Part shown: piece after piece, positions 38,401-52,286 of the stretch
Position numbering within the stretch: position 1 is the stretch's first letter
Layout of the letters: every line of letters starts with the position of its first letter
Source: Trichoplax adhaerens
Lineage: Eukaryota > Placozoa > Uniplacotomia > Trichoplacea > Trichoplacidae
Length of the DNA: 64,000 nt
Assembly: GCF_000150275.1 (NCBI RefSeq)
Contig: NW_002060955.1
Span: forward strand, 999,225-1,063,224
Reading direction: 5' to 3'
Made by a program: the position numbers and the translations under genes
Notes under the pieces: model-generated
Told to the model about the DNA's origin: nothing
Seen by the model: only the letters and a program-made list of their open reading frames with translations
Databases searched by the model: none

Positions 38401-40675
38401 TTTTGTAAAATCAGAAATCGAAATCATGCCGATGCGCATTAAAACCGAGTTTTCAATGTTACGATTTTGTTGAAAACGACATCACAGCGTAGCTAGTATC
38501 ACATTCCTTACACATGTGATATCATGCAGAGAAGGAGAGTATCATAAAGTATAACAAAATAATAAGAAATGAAACTGAAAGTTCCATATAAAATTTGTTT
38601 TCTCCTAATTGCAGTATTTCAGCTATAAAAGAGGCTTAGTAAACGCCAAATTAAGTTATGTTATAGGTAAGAAAATGAATACACTAACTGTCGTTAAAAA
38701 GTCACTTTAAGAATAAAACTTGGCTATTATAATTGTTTATCATTTTAGCAGGAAATACCTTATTGCTTCTATCAAATTAAGACGTCTTTCAGTTTCATAA
38801 AAATAGCAATTGATTGGGCTGACTCTATAATAAAAAAAGATGAGTATAGAAATTATAAGGCCATGCTAATTTCTTGATGATTGCGGTACAATTTCTTCCT
38901 TTCAAGATTTAGGTGTTATCCTTATGATGTAGTCAGCATCATAATAAATCAATACTGAAATGACTTGATTATTAATAAATTTTAGGTTGAATCCTTAATA
39001 GAAATCATTATAATTCTTGTAACAGCTATCTATTTTAATAATATAGTTAATTCATTTGCAATAAATAGCAGAATGGTTCCTGTTAATAGATTTATTATTG
39101 CCCATCAGTTAAAGAATTAACTCTCTACTTCTTTGTGGTCATCGTAAGTTGATAAATTATTCATGTATCTACTATGTTTTATGTGGAAATTTATGCTCGA
39201 TTTACCATTAAAGCGATACTCATGGTAAAATCTAACCTATTTTCGATCGATATAATATGAACTTGAAGAAATATCAGCATTATTGATGTCCAAGACGGAT
39301 TAAGATAGATTTTTTTAGATCTGTATCAGCAAAATGATCACGAGTTTTTATTCCCACAGATAAAGTTGTAACAACAAAGATAGATCTGAACTACCCAAAA
39401 AAAATTAATTTCAAGGACGCTTAAAAAATTGGCTTACAATTCTGATTCTGCTTATATTTAAGGGCTGCCTTACTGTAAATCAATTTATAGAGTTACACAC
39501 CATAGTAGACCTATTTACCGATTGATTACCATTTCTCTCTCAAATCTATCCCATAACTATCATATACGTATACAGTTGACAATAAAGTATTCATAAACGA
39601 TTTAATTACTTGCAAGTGACTACATTTTTATCAATTCTCGGAAATAGACTTTAATCTATACCTATCTACTAGAATAAGAATAGCATATAAACGATAACGT
39701 TAATACTATGGGGTAATAATAAATAATTTCTGTTATTAATTTTAGGATAGATGGAAAATTTTTAATTAATATTCACTATATTGAATAGTAGAAAAGCGGA
39801 ACGTATCAGGAGAAATTAATTAATTGACGGATTAAATGATAGATGAATCACATGATAGAACCTTTACTATTACTTGAAGAATAAAATAAATGAAAGAATG
39901 AACAAAATAAATTCTGTTGAAGTAATTAAAAAAGCTATGCATACTTGATGAAAGTAAAATATCTTGACTAAGAATAATTTTTCTAGACATAGATAAATTG
40001 GAAAGGAACGGAAATTGCAGTTGCATTTAACAATAGTAATATATGACCATATTATGAGGATTTAGTGTTAGAGTTAGGGTTAGGGAACCATATTTGAATG
40101 TAATACTATTAAGGAATAATACTGCTTTAATTATGAGTCAACCCTTATTATCTTAAAATATCATAGAAACAATAACTATCATGTTTGAAACAGTAAACAC
40201 TACAGAATTCAATCATGTTATGATTATCCGCCCATGGAAAGTTGAGATAAGAGACTAGTATTTTCTGTATACTTATAAATCATATTTTATTTATACTGAG
40301 CTCCCAAGTAATAAAATGTCTGAAGTTAACAAAAAAATGTGTTTTCGTCTTGTAGTCGCCTGATTTTGAAGTGATCTCATATTAAAACAAACTAAAAATA
40401 CTCATCATTATTAGTGTATCATCTATGTCAACATATTCAATTTGATATTATAGCAAAACTAATTAATATCTTACTTGAAATTTTTGGGCCTAAATATTAG
40501 AATAAGGTTTTAAGAGTTATCAACATACTCGTGTAATGGAACAAAAGTAAGGATACTAATCTTCTTGGATTGTGCGTGATAATATCATTCACTTTCTGAA
40601 ACAATTGGGCATTGTAGAATTTAATAAAGTTTGTTTGTCTGTACGAGTAAACAAACTGAAATATCTATATTCTAT
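32456..40675. other. Gene-poor AT-rich region
   Basis: It contains the presumed promoter and 5' untranslated region of the G-alpha gene at its left end, plus an (AT)n-rich background. No open frame reads like a known protein, and stops are dense on both strands. A two-unit telomere-like motif is at 40,071-40,085. Confidence 0.65.
40071..40085 (+). repeat. Short interstitial telomere-like repeat
   Basis: agttagggttaggg: two TTAGGG units with a degenerate third just upstream (gttaga). Far too short to be a chromosome end. Confidence 0.6.
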
Positions 40676-41122
40676 TGTCAAGGTGCGAACTACCGTGAAG
40701 AAATAGCCATCTAAATTTGGTTAATATAATATAGTGACAATATATTACAACTAGTTACTTACAGTAGGAATCACTCTAATTATAAATGTGTTACAGTAAA
40801 TTGAATGCTGTGCTGTAATGTGTACTGAAATGATTCTGTGAATGGACATATTGTAGTCCGACTGTGAAAAATTAGTTAGTAGATGTTCTCACCTAAGAAT
40901 TTTTATAAGATGACTCATGAATGTTAGCTGCAGTAGAAGGTTATATAAGCCCGTCAGATAGTTGAATAAAGCAGTTCTCAATTGTCTAGTTGAGTTTAAC
41001 GTAGAATCAAAGGCGTCTAAATTCTTGTGAGGTAGTTAAGGGATACTGAATCCCGGAGACTATAGTAATTTAGAGATTTGTTTTACGTTATCCTAGTCAC
41101 GAAGCTGGTTTGCGACGTCTAT
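40671..41122 (+). mobile_element. Solo LTR, copy A, with TCTAT target duplication
   Basis: The LTR body is 40,676-41,117 (442 bp), flanked by perfect 5-bp direct repeats TCTAT at 40,671-40,675 and 41,118-41,122. It starts TGTCA and ends GCGACG, a decayed form of the GTGACA end seen in copy B. It carries a TATA box (TATATAA, 40,942-40,948) and an AATAAA signal (40,965-40,970) in normal promoter-then-polyA LTR order. No internal retrotransposon genes adjoin it, so it is a solo LTR left by recombination between the two LTRs of one insertion. Orientation is given by TATA then AATAAA. The superfamily is probably Gypsy-like (5-bp duplication, TG..CA ends), but this is inference. Confidence 0.9.
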
Positions 41123-44100
41123 TAGAACACATATAATTGCTCGAATGTAGGGTAATTGACGTTAAACTACTATACATCTTCGATAAATGATTCAGACACA
41201 ACCAGCTGTTGTTAGAGTATGTTATCGTCTTGCGTTATCAAAACTTAAGAATAGTAAGGCAGGAATAATAAATATAAGCAATTAAGAATTGTTTTTGGAA
41301 GAATTAAAAGGAGTAGTAAAATAAAGACTTTATAATTCTTTAAATTTAGCTTCATTAGCAATCATAACCTTAAAATACTTACGAGAAACATTTTTCCAAA
41401 TATAATACTGAAAATGATACCTTAAAAAATCAATTAAAAATGTATTGGTATAACTACATTATTATAGGTTGATATAAGATTCAAAGTCACATTTATACAT
41501 TGATTTAGTGTAAGAATACTAAGCAATAATAACGATAAACAGTAGTGATAAGTTGATAACAACTGTAGTAGAATAACGAGTACTATACTTCAGTCGAATA
41601 CTACTTTAGGTCAAATTCGCAAAATCAATGGTATAGCTTATAAGATAGCATAGTTGCGTGCGTAAATATTCTTTCTTTCCTTAAATAGTTAACAAAAGTA
41701 CATTAAAACAACTGGGAAACAACTTAAGCTATATTCAATACTAATTCAGATCCTTTATGAAGCAAGACCGATATTTGAGAGGAATTAATCCAAGTAGATA
41801 CTTGAAGAGCTTACAAATATCCTTAAAAAGTCACTAAAGATGCATCAAATATTCTGAATATAGTACGCAAATTTTACACCATTAAAATTAGCTTTTATAA
41901 TATCTTTGCTTTAGATATGCCTTATTCTTTTAAGTTTACCAATAGACATTACTTGTAAAAAATTTGAAATAATAGTAAAACATAAGATGACAAGTAGGCT
42001 TGTTATATCCAAGTTTAATAGTATTCCATCTACTCTTGCGTTTCCCACTAAGTGTGATCTCAACGATTTATATCATGCTGAAGCTTCATATTAGAAATAT
42101 TTAGAAACTTTACTGTCTCAATATTAATGATATCATGTTTCTATTGTGATGATGTCCCAATTATTAAAGTGTGTAAATAATAAACGATAACTTGGCTTGT
42201 AGTCTACATCTAGAAAAAAATTATGACAAATCGCGAATTTGCCACTAAATTAAATCACCTAGAAACTGCCAATAATTATAACATCTAGCTCAAATTTACA
42301 GCTTTTAATTGTATAGCGGTATTAAATTCAATTGATATCATTAGACACTTTAGGAAGTTGATGATATTCAGAAGACTGACAAGAATTGAATCCTAATATC
42401 TGTGAACCTTATCATCAATAATCTCATAAATATTATAGTACAAACTATTAAAATACGTAATTAGCAACGCGATATATCGCTTCTTTAAGTTAGATGGGAA
42501 GTGGATGAAAGAGAAGCTTTATTAATATCCAATGGTCAATATTATATTAAATCGAGAATAATGAAACTTAAATTTTAATTCGCTTAACTGATGGCTGCTA
42601 CAATCATTTTACTTGAAGTTGAACTCTGTATTCATACGATCGTTATTTGATACGACTAATATTCTATTTATTTTCGTAGTCATTTTTCACAAATTGTGCA
42701 TTTTATAGCCTAACAATATTTTAATGGTATAACTGTTCCTTAATCAGCAAGAGAATGCCAGCTTGTATTTCCAGCATTACCTAAAATAGCTATCGATACT
42801 TATTCAGTCATAGTTGAAATTGAATATTTTAATCAATAGTAGAAGAATCTAGCTAGACTAGATATTTTATTTTCTAACGACATGATAGCCGTGTATAGTT
42901 TAATGAGCGAGAAGATTTTAAGTAACTAAGACCATAATCAAGTAATTCAAGTTTACAATGCTAACTTGATTACAACTAGGTTGATCTGGAGTCGATACAA
43001 ATATGAAACATCGTTTATGTTAGCAAACGGTTTGTTTCCTCCACGATGAAGACTAGCCTTTACTGCAATAGCATCGGCAATATTCATGCAATAATCAAGA
43101 AAACAGGATCTTATGGTATAACATAAAACTTTCAGCAAGGTAATCAACAAATAAAATAGTCAGTAAATCATCATCGCTGCATCTATGTATTGTAAAATTT
43201 AAATTTAAACTGTTATCCTATTGTCAATATTGATTATATTATTCGTGATATTTCCAGTACCTTAGAAATAGAAATGAAAAAAGATAGACAATGGGTTTAC
43301 CTGTCTCCATCAAACTTGCTAAGCTTAAAATCGTATTAAATGAATGACTGAACTTTATGAAAGCGTAGAGTAAACTTATGAACGACCCTTTACTACGTCT
43401 AAGTATAGAGTATAACTCACTGTTTAATAAGCATACGTCCATCTTGTTAAGGGTATATTAAATTGAAAAGATTTAATGAATATTCTCTACTATTTTATGG
43501 TAATTTAGCAAATTCACAGGGGTAACATGAAATGCGGTAGCACCATTTGTGGTACGTTAGAGATTCTTCAATTTTAATAAGTCTAATTTTGAGTTAAAGA
43601 TTGCGAATCTAAGGAGTTAGAGATTCTAGTCACTACGCATATTCATCTAATTGATTAATGTTTATCGTCTTATCATGTTAGAAAAAATTAGTGATCGCTC
43701 ATAATTTGCAGTCTGAAATCTATACTACATTTATCGCATTGCAGCAGGGATTAACATGTAACTGTAGATGTAGTTATGATTACATCAAATCCGACAAAGG
43801 CCTCCGTTGTCAATCAGATGTTAATAAATTTTATCAAAACCTATTTAATATATATGAATAGATGTTCCGCCTGTCTTAACCTACTATGAATGCATATTGA
43901 TTACAATATCGCAATGGATTATTTTATTTATTATAGGAATACAAATATCAATTCTCTTTTAATTTTTACGCTTGCATTAAATGGTTGTGCTATACACCCT
44001 TCGCTACGCTGTTTTAATGGTTGGAAGTCTATTACCTTAAGAGATATTGTACTGTATTTAGAATATACTGTAACTATACTCTACTCTTAAATATAGACAT

Positions 44101-44528
44101 GATGTATTACTCTTTTATTTAGACATATCTACAGTCCGCTTGCTTCACATTCATATATAGGTTACTGTATTTAGTTATTACAGTATTCGCTATTTTCTAC
44201 AATCGTCTGCTATTCTATAACCTGTTATGGTATATGTTGTATCTAACCCTACAATCATGTTCTCTGCATGTGTTCTAATGCCATAGCTATAAATACCGCC
44301 GTTTTCTACCTTAAACTTCTTAAGTGGCATTATTAGTCACAGTTAGTATTCACACTTTACTCACGGCAGCTACCACGCTGATCCATCGTAATTATCACAT
44401 TGTAGCTAACTACTATCTGCAATGAAGTATCCTCTTTTTCTTAAGCTCCTAGTGCAATTTTCTGCATGGCAACTAAAACCACATTATCTGACTCTTCGAA
44501 CCCTCCATCACAGATATTATTAGCCACT
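41123..44528. other. Gene-poor region between solo LTRs A and B
   Basis: AT-rich with dense stops. It is not the inside of one retrotransposon: A and B have different target duplications, and no gag, protease, reverse transcriptase or integrase motif is visible. Several TACTGTA/TACAGTA words occur near 44,048-44,190. Confidence 0.65.
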
Positions 44529-44973
44529 ATAATTGTCACGGTACGAACTACCGTGAAGAAATAGCTATCTAAATTTGGTTAATATAGTATAGTGATATTA
44601 TATTACAACTAGTTACTTACAATAGGAATTACTCTAATTATAAATGTGTTACAGTCAATTTATTGCTGTGCTGTAATATGTGCTGAAATGATTCTGTGAA
44701 TGGACATATTGTAGTCCGACTGTGAAAAACTAGTTAGTAGATGTTCTCACCCAAGTGTTATTATAAGATGACTTGTGAATGTTAGCTGCTGTAGAAGGGT
44801 ATATAAACCCGTCAGATAGTTGAATAAAGTAGTTCTCAATTGTATAGTTGTTTTAACGTAGAATCAAAGGCGTCTAAATTCTTGTAAGTAGGGATACTGA
44901 ATCCCGGAGACTATAGTAATTTAGAGATTTGTTTTACGTTATACTTGTCACGAAGTTGGTTTGTGACAATAAT
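44529..44973 (+). mobile_element. Solo LTR, copy B, with ATAAT target duplication
   Basis: The LTR body is 44,534-44,968 (435 bp) between perfect ATAAT repeats at 44,529-44,533 and 44,969-44,973. It begins TGTCAC and ends GTGACA, a perfect 6-bp terminal inverted repeat. TATATAAA is at 44,810-44,817 and AATAAA at 44,823-44,828. It aligns with copy A over its whole length with scattered substitutions and a few short indels. Each end folds into a small hairpin: 44,536-44,556 (8-bp arms, 5-nt loop) and 44,947-44,967 (8-bp arms with one G-T pair, 5-nt loop). It is the better-preserved copy. Confidence 0.92.
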
Positions 44974-47900
44974 ATATTTTCAACATGGAATATCTGCATA
45001 TTTTGTTAATTTTATATCTAATTGATACTGGCATCCATTGCAATTATGAATAACTTCATCTTTTGAAGAAAATGAATGACCATTTGTTCTGTATTTCGCC
45101 TCGTTACTGTAGTTGGTCTTATCATTATTTGAATGATAATGAAGCAACAATACTTATGCTACGCACATTAAGCGCTGTTAGGATTTGACTTGACATTTAA
45201 ATGAACTCACGTCTGCTTAGTAAGGAATAAAATATTGATATCAAACTGGATAATAAAGATATCGTATTGATAATCTCATACAAGCGAACACTCGTAAATA
45301 TCTAGATCATATATCGCATTTACGAGTAACGTTGCTTCACGTAAGGAAATTTATCAAGTAATTGTTTACCAATCCATGAACTAGATCTTCCCTGTCTATG
45401 TTAAATTGATATTTAATCATGTTCATAATCTCACGGAACCATTTTTGTACTAAACTGTTGGAGAAATTGTAACTACTAAAGCAAAACATCACCTTTACCG
45501 GATACAGAAAATAACCATCAGTATAGACATTTTCTAAGTCCTCGTGAGACTACAAAATTATTTTGGCACAGTAGAAATTGAGTGATGGATATAGATAATA
45601 AGCAATAATAATTAGAAATTTATGTAGTTCACATTTCGATGTGCACCCATAAGTTAATTTCTCAGTAACTAAATAAAGCTTTCAAAGAATCATCCAGACT
45701 GATATTTTGTCCACTACTGGGAATGCAATTGATAGACTTCCATTAATTTGGTAGGCAAAGATTAGAATTCTGATGAATTTATAAATCTCAACATTCAGGC
45801 TGTGGTCACAAAGTTGACATAGGCGATTAAGTGAATTGTTTGAAAGATACGTAATGTTGTATAATCATCAAATCGTTTTAGAAAATTTTTAATTATCTTA
45901 GGCTACCTACAACTAATGTAACAGAAGAAAGTGTAAATATAGGCAAAAAAGACTATATTTAGGTAATATCATGTTGTCAATGCAACCATAATCTATCTAC
46001 TTTTAATTCGATATTATTAAATTAAGTATAGAATATAGAATTAACGATGGATTCCAATAAACAAGGCGAGCTTATAGTAATAAATGATCATAGTAATGAT
46101 TGAATGCGTAGGTAAAAGTTGAAGAGAAGGAAGAATAGGTATCATCGACACCAAGTTGCGAGTAAACTAACATGCAATTCATCTTATAAAACTTCCATAT
46201 TGATTATAAACAAAGCTGACCACGCTAATAGCAATTTTCTAAGGTCAGTTAGATTAAACAATTGGAAATAAATATAACGCTACTAATGAAATCGCTATAT
46301 TTTGCTAACTATATCACAACTCTAAAATATCGGATACCCCTCTACAGTCGTTGCATGTCATTGATTTCAGTTTTTAATTTATACTCTATTTTACCAGTGT
46401 TATTTATCTATTTGTAGGATTGATATATCATCCTTTTCACTTATATACTTAGCAGGCCGCGATCAAATTAATGGCATGATTTATGTTTTCATATTTTAGA
46501 AATGTCTGCGATTGATTTGAACGAATAAAAATTATCTAGAAAATTGCAGAAATTCTTTAGCGAGATTATTTAAGCACAATCTGATACACCATGTCAAAGT
46601 AACTATAGGACTAACCGCTCTTTGATAAATAGGCTAATTCCAAAAAACTTCGATCTTTAAAATAGAACATAAGATTATCAAAGGGTAATAAAATCGTTGT
46701 GTAACAGAATTTACTAAGATAACGATTATATTTTTAGCACTTAAAATAGGTAATGTCCTATCTAACAACTTTAGAATACGACCGGCATGTCATAAAATAG
46801 AATCTAATCGATATAAAACATAAACATAGAACAACTAATATGTTTCTTATGTACTTGAGACTATCGGACATTAAAAAATGGAACAATAAAACAATTGCTA
46901 GAAAATGGGAGACTAAAAAAGATTGTCTTGAAAATGTAGATACTGTAACTGTAAATTGTTTTAATTTTTTAAGGTGATCATATCAAGCGAACTATTGGAG
47001 AATCGTTTAGTTTTTTTGCGATGAAATAGAATCTGAATATAGAGTGGATGATAGCGATGTCAATCATTTAATTATTGTTATAAAAGCGACTATTACATAT
47101 CTACGATAATATTAATCAAACCACAAAGTCAATAACTACATAGTATATAAATGAAATCAATATCACAAAATTTGGATGAATCTCATCGATCGTGATGTCC
47201 AAGAAGGAGGCAGCATCAAATTTATCGTGCTACTTACAACGATGGCAACGATTGCCTATTCTCTTACCCTCTTTGTTAGTACATGTATGTTGGCGGAATA
47301 ACTTCGGCTTTCAATAGCTGAGGAGTCAATTTCTTTCCTTGGCAAATTTCTTAAATAGGTCTATCTCCAGCCCAGTTTCAGGCCGTAAATATTGTGCACT
47401 TATTTAATTTAAATAAGAATTTTTAGAAACGTTTCTGCTCTTTCTTATTGATACTGTTAGTGTTTTTCTGTTTAACTGTTGGAAGTTCATATTCTTATAA
47501 TAATACCAAACTTATTATCGATATAGTGAACCTTGAATCCGTATTATTAAAAGCATAATAGAAAAAAATAAAACTAGACTGAATACCCTCATTAAATATG
47601 TTATGAGTAATGATAATAACATTTTGAAACCATTCTTCCTGTTCCTTAGCACTATTAATATTTTTATAGTATTATTATTACGATTTATCTTATTGTCATA
47701 TCTGTATGCCTAGATGCTTTATTCAATACCCAACGGAATAACTGTCATGGCATTGTTTTAAAGTTATCGAATAAATGGATCTAAGCCGATGATTAGAAGA
47801 CAAAGACAGGTGAAAATGGCATGAAAATTTATCAATAGCTATCGATTATAAATTACCCCTGCTGATATTAACAAGAATTCTACTATCCTCAATTTGCTTA

Positions 47901-50900
47901 CCCTGATTACTAACAATGATTAATATTCTATTTATAAAATAATTTAGAAATATAATCAATGACAGAAATGAAGCATTGCCGTAATTATAATTCAGTTATA
48001 TCGTAATGAGATAAATATTATTATCGCCAAGAAGGATCTAGTAAAATTTCGCGTTACCATATGTACCAAGATTTAAACATCATTTTTAATCCTAGATATG
48101 AAAAATAACAACTCCAAAATATAAATCTAATAGAAATATTATCTATATTACAATGTAGTTGTGGTAGTATACACTCAAAAGTAAAAAGATTTTCTAAATA
48201 TATGGCTCTATCACCCATGACAACAGTTTTTTGTTGTTTGCTAATATGACCATACGTGTATAATAGACTATCGATGGTGTATGAGATGGCAGCAGTATGT
48301 GCATTTTGACCCCCTTTAAATCATGTTATAGGAATAAGCAAAAGATAGGTTGCGTTAAGATACTAATAAGGTATAGTAGCAATTAAAAGTCCCCAAAATT
48401 GTGTATACAGTATGTTTACCTCCTCCTATCAAAAGATACAATCAAATTGTCTCAATCTTACAGTTTTCTCTACCTAGCCTCGCCTCTTCCTGCTTTTATT
48501 TTTATTGTTTTCTTTTCATGTTCATCTCAAAAATAATATACTCAAATTGAATGCAATAACAATAATACTGTATATTTACCATTTTATTAAGATAAAATTT
48601 TATTGGTCTCATTATAATTTAATAAGATATATGACGTCAAATAATTTTTTGACTTCAATAACTCAATCACAATTTAGTAGCATACTGTTCATAAATTCTA
48701 AGCCTTTTTACTAGCTATCGTATGAAATTAAATTTTCATTTCTTATTTTAGTGTTAAAGATGAATGACTGAATAGACAACCCAATTCTGTCAGTTGAATT
48801 GTGGTAGATATAACTATTTCAACGCTTATAAATTAACTCTTAGCATATTTATGTTAAAACACAAAATATTCTCATCCATCGACCATGATTTTATAATTTA
48901 ATATTAACATAAGCTAGTTATAAGATGAACTGCTCATGTTAACAATTCGTAGCAACATAATGCTCATAATATCATCTTGTAATTTTTTTAAGGGCAATTA
49001 GCCAATGATACAGATAAAGGAGCACTAGCTTGAGCATGCTACATACTAAAATCGAAGGAATGAATTCTTTCCATACTTTTCTTTTATCTTATAATGATCA
49101 TCATTGTAGTTCATATTAATGCATGCCGCAAATGTTTGCTCTTAAAACCAATAACAGAATTTTATAGGTAATTATTGAAAAAATATTCATTAATTTTCCT
49201 GAGGATAAGCAGTCCTGTACAACATGTGAAAAAACTTAGTCTTATATCAATCAACAAAGGCACTAGCTATTCTCAATGATATCCCGCTAGTTAAACTTGA
49301 GTAAAAATTAGATTATCACCAAAGTGGTGGAATCTCAGGTATTATTTCTGCGATATTTCAATTGTTAGAAAACAGTAAAAAAGAGAAAAAATAATTTTAG
49401 AACCGTAATTATTAAGCACTAGGAAAATGGAAAATTATGAATTATAGTAAGTAATTTAAACTGCAATCTCCTATGCCATATTAAAGCACAGGGTCTACAA
49501 AGAGCATCTTATGTCAGAGTTCAGTGAATAATCTTAATTAATTTAAAAATTATTTTAAACTACTTGATTAGCAGTAACTTAAGAAATTTAAAATAGTATC
49601 TTAATTAGCCAAGTGACAGGAATGTAGAGCTGATACCCATAATAATTTGTAATCCAGGCTTTTATCCCATCACTTATACTAACAGTTTCTATAGTGCGGT
49701 TATCATAAATCTAATATCGGCATGGAATAATTTTCAAATAATGTTGCTTAGTTTATTACTACAAATGAAAAATCATACTAATATTTGCCTCAAAGATTAA
49801 CAACCGTACTATTACATTAGTATTATTAAGGATTACCGTATTTCGTATTGCATCTCTGGTACATATTTGACGAACCATTTTGTCTACACCTTTTAATCAA
49901 AAATTGCAATTAATACCTAAAATTTATATTCTGGATAACTATCATTCAGTGAAATGTTTTTAATCTTGTCTCCTTGGTAACGGCAGCCGTTGCTAGCCTT
50001 AATAGTTTACAATATCCAATTGCCTAATCTAGTAGTATCTCATTAACCATATAGTCCATCCTAACATACGTAATATACTGTGCAATGATCTAGTTCTTTA
50101 CCTCAGCTTCATTATCGAAAATCCATTTCTCATTTTCAGCTTAACATTATAAATATAAATCCTTGTAACTTATAAAGTTAACTATATGATTGTTGATTGT
50201 AATTATATTTCCTTATTTATATCCTATATTTCGAATTTAGATATTTACCACCGGTATATTGTGATAGCATTCATAAATGAACATTTCAAGCCGGCTAAAC
50301 AAACATTAATATCACTTTGTACATTCATCATAGTGATTTTTATTACTAATCCAACGATATTATTGGTGTTTACGAACTATAGATAAATTAGTTCCACATA
50401 AAATGGTAGCACCAGTCTGTAGGAGATTGGTGGTATCATAGGTGTTATATTTAAGTTCTAGAATAGTAGACTGCCATTAGTTGGTAATTTAAAGATTTAA
50501 ATGTAGACTTAAGTGAGAATGTAAGGCACTTAGGAAGATAGAGAATAGTCTGAATGATATTTAGCTGTGTATGGATTACGTTGTCTAAGTTGCTACTGTG
50601 ATATTTAACAGTAAAATTAATAAACTGTTTTTATCTACTAACGTTCGGAAATGAATTAAAGAGTAATCTTTCCATAGAAAGGATAGCAATGGTACATATT
50701 ATAAACAAGTATTTTGATATATCCTCTATCATTTTGATACGTTGTATTATTGTTTAGAGTAATCTCGCTTGATTCAAATACTTCTACATTACCGTGCAAT
50801 CAGTACTAGTGAGCTAAGGTTTAAACAAGGACATATCTCTTTTGGCTTTGTGAACTCTATCATATCGTAGTTGCCTTCATTATGCCATGTGGTATTTTGA

Positions 50901-51859
50901 ATGATATTCTATTTTACGCTGAGCATAGTGTCCCATTCTTTAATATTCATTTAGCGTAAGATTTCCACGTATGATGTTCTCACAGCGTAGAATATTTGAA
51001 CAATAAGGCATTATCAGTTTTTGATTATCCATAGAAATTATCAATTATTAGATATGAGATATTTAAATCATGAAAGCATTTCACCTAGGAATTATTTTAC
51101 TATATTAAGAACTCTCTATGGCTATTACAGTTTATGGCCATACTAAATAACTCATTAAAGCGCACAGATACAATACTTCAATAATTTTGCGTCCTATAAC
51201 ACTGTTTTAGCGTGGATTTGTAACTACTTCAATACCAAAATCGGCACGGTAGGATCCCTTTATACTCTCAAATGTCTAATGATACCGGCAACAATTCCAT
51301 TTAGAATTTGTATGAATAGCTATTTTGTCTATCGCTATTAAAAAAGTTCTGATATCCATTGCTGCATTACTTTTATTTAACTTCCTTTACATTCATACAT
51401 ATTTCTATAGACTTCCGTTTATATTTATGACACATTATNNNNNNNNNNNNNNNNNNNNNNNNNNNNNNNNNNNNNNNNNNNNNNNNNNCACACTTTACAC
51501 ATATTATCAGTTCTTATTAGTTACGGTACAAAGACAGACAATTTTTTAAAATAAATTCCTTTGTATTGCGGATATGCTGTTCGTCACTAATATTTCCTTG
51601 CGATAATTTATTTTCCGCTTTTAGTTTTCCATGCTGAACTATGTTTGTATCAATATGTTACTGTGCTATACTCTGTAATATCGAGATTATAGTAGAAACA
51701 TCTATGTTAGGATAATTTTGTTGATTTACCCTTATATGAAGAGTTTCTAATTTAGATATATAATATTTAAATATAGCTCTAGCTTTTATGGTGATATACA
51801 GTCTACTGTAATTAGTAGTTTAATTAGGGAATCGAGAATAATCTTCTTACAATTCAAAT
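44974..51859. other. Gene-poor AT-rich region
   Basis: No recognisable gene, RNA or repeat family member was found apart from the assembly gap near 51.4 kb. Short reading frames here are hydrophobic, Ile/Asn/Tyr-rich and typical of AT-rich noncoding DNA. Confidence 0.6.
51439..51488. other. Assembly gap (50 N)
   Basis: Fifty Ns. The flanking sequence does not show the duplication seen at the first gap. Confidence 0.99.
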
Positions 51860-52286
51860 CACCGTGATTGTAATTTACTTATGGTAGATTGTAGATTATC
51901 ATAGAAATGTTCCGTGATAGGACATATGCCAATCTGACAATTTTGTACTAGTCATTCGATGTCTATGTTCATAAATACTGTTGTCTTCATTAGGTAGCAG
52001 TAGACAAAATTAGCTTTTGATTGATTATCAAGTTTCAACGTTAACATTACTAACTGGGATGTCTTTGCTATTGTAAAAGAGTATATAAATGCGATAAATC
52101 GTATAATAAAGTTGGTTATTATGGTTAGTATTTAATGTAAGATACGAGGCGTCTAAATCTTTTTGCAGTCTACTAGTATAGGAAAAGTGTTCCTTAAAGT
52201 AAATATTGCTTCCTGATGCGTGGTTCTGGGAATCGACAGATCGTGCATTACCTTATCTTGTTGCAAAGCTGTTTCGTAACACACCA
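51860..52286 (+). mobile_element. Older solo LTR of the same or a sister family
   Basis: Proposed body 51,865-52,281 (417 bp), beginning TG and ending GTAACA. The flanks CACCG (51,860-51,864) and CACCA (52,282-52,286) differ at one base, as expected of an aged 5-bp duplication. Colinear shared blocks with copies A and B include the GGACATAT-then-CTGACAA/CTGTGAA region and TATATAAA (52,082-52,089). AATAAAGTNGTT then starts at 52,105, followed by the block ending GGCGTCTAAAT near 52,150. Much more diverged than A is from B. The left end is the least certain part. Confidence 0.65.

Noticed and set aside
40071-40085. Telomere or fused chromosome end
   Set aside because: Only two full TTAGGG units, with ordinary sequence on both sides; expected by chance at this scale.
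40676-44968. LTR copies A and B as the two ends of one 4.3-kb retrotransposon
   Set aside because: Each copy has its own different perfect 5-bp target duplication, and no gag or pol motif lies between them.
51325-51549. 74-codon plus-strand frame
   Set aside because: It runs through the 50-N gap, so most of its middle is unknown, and the rest is low-complexity hydrophobic.
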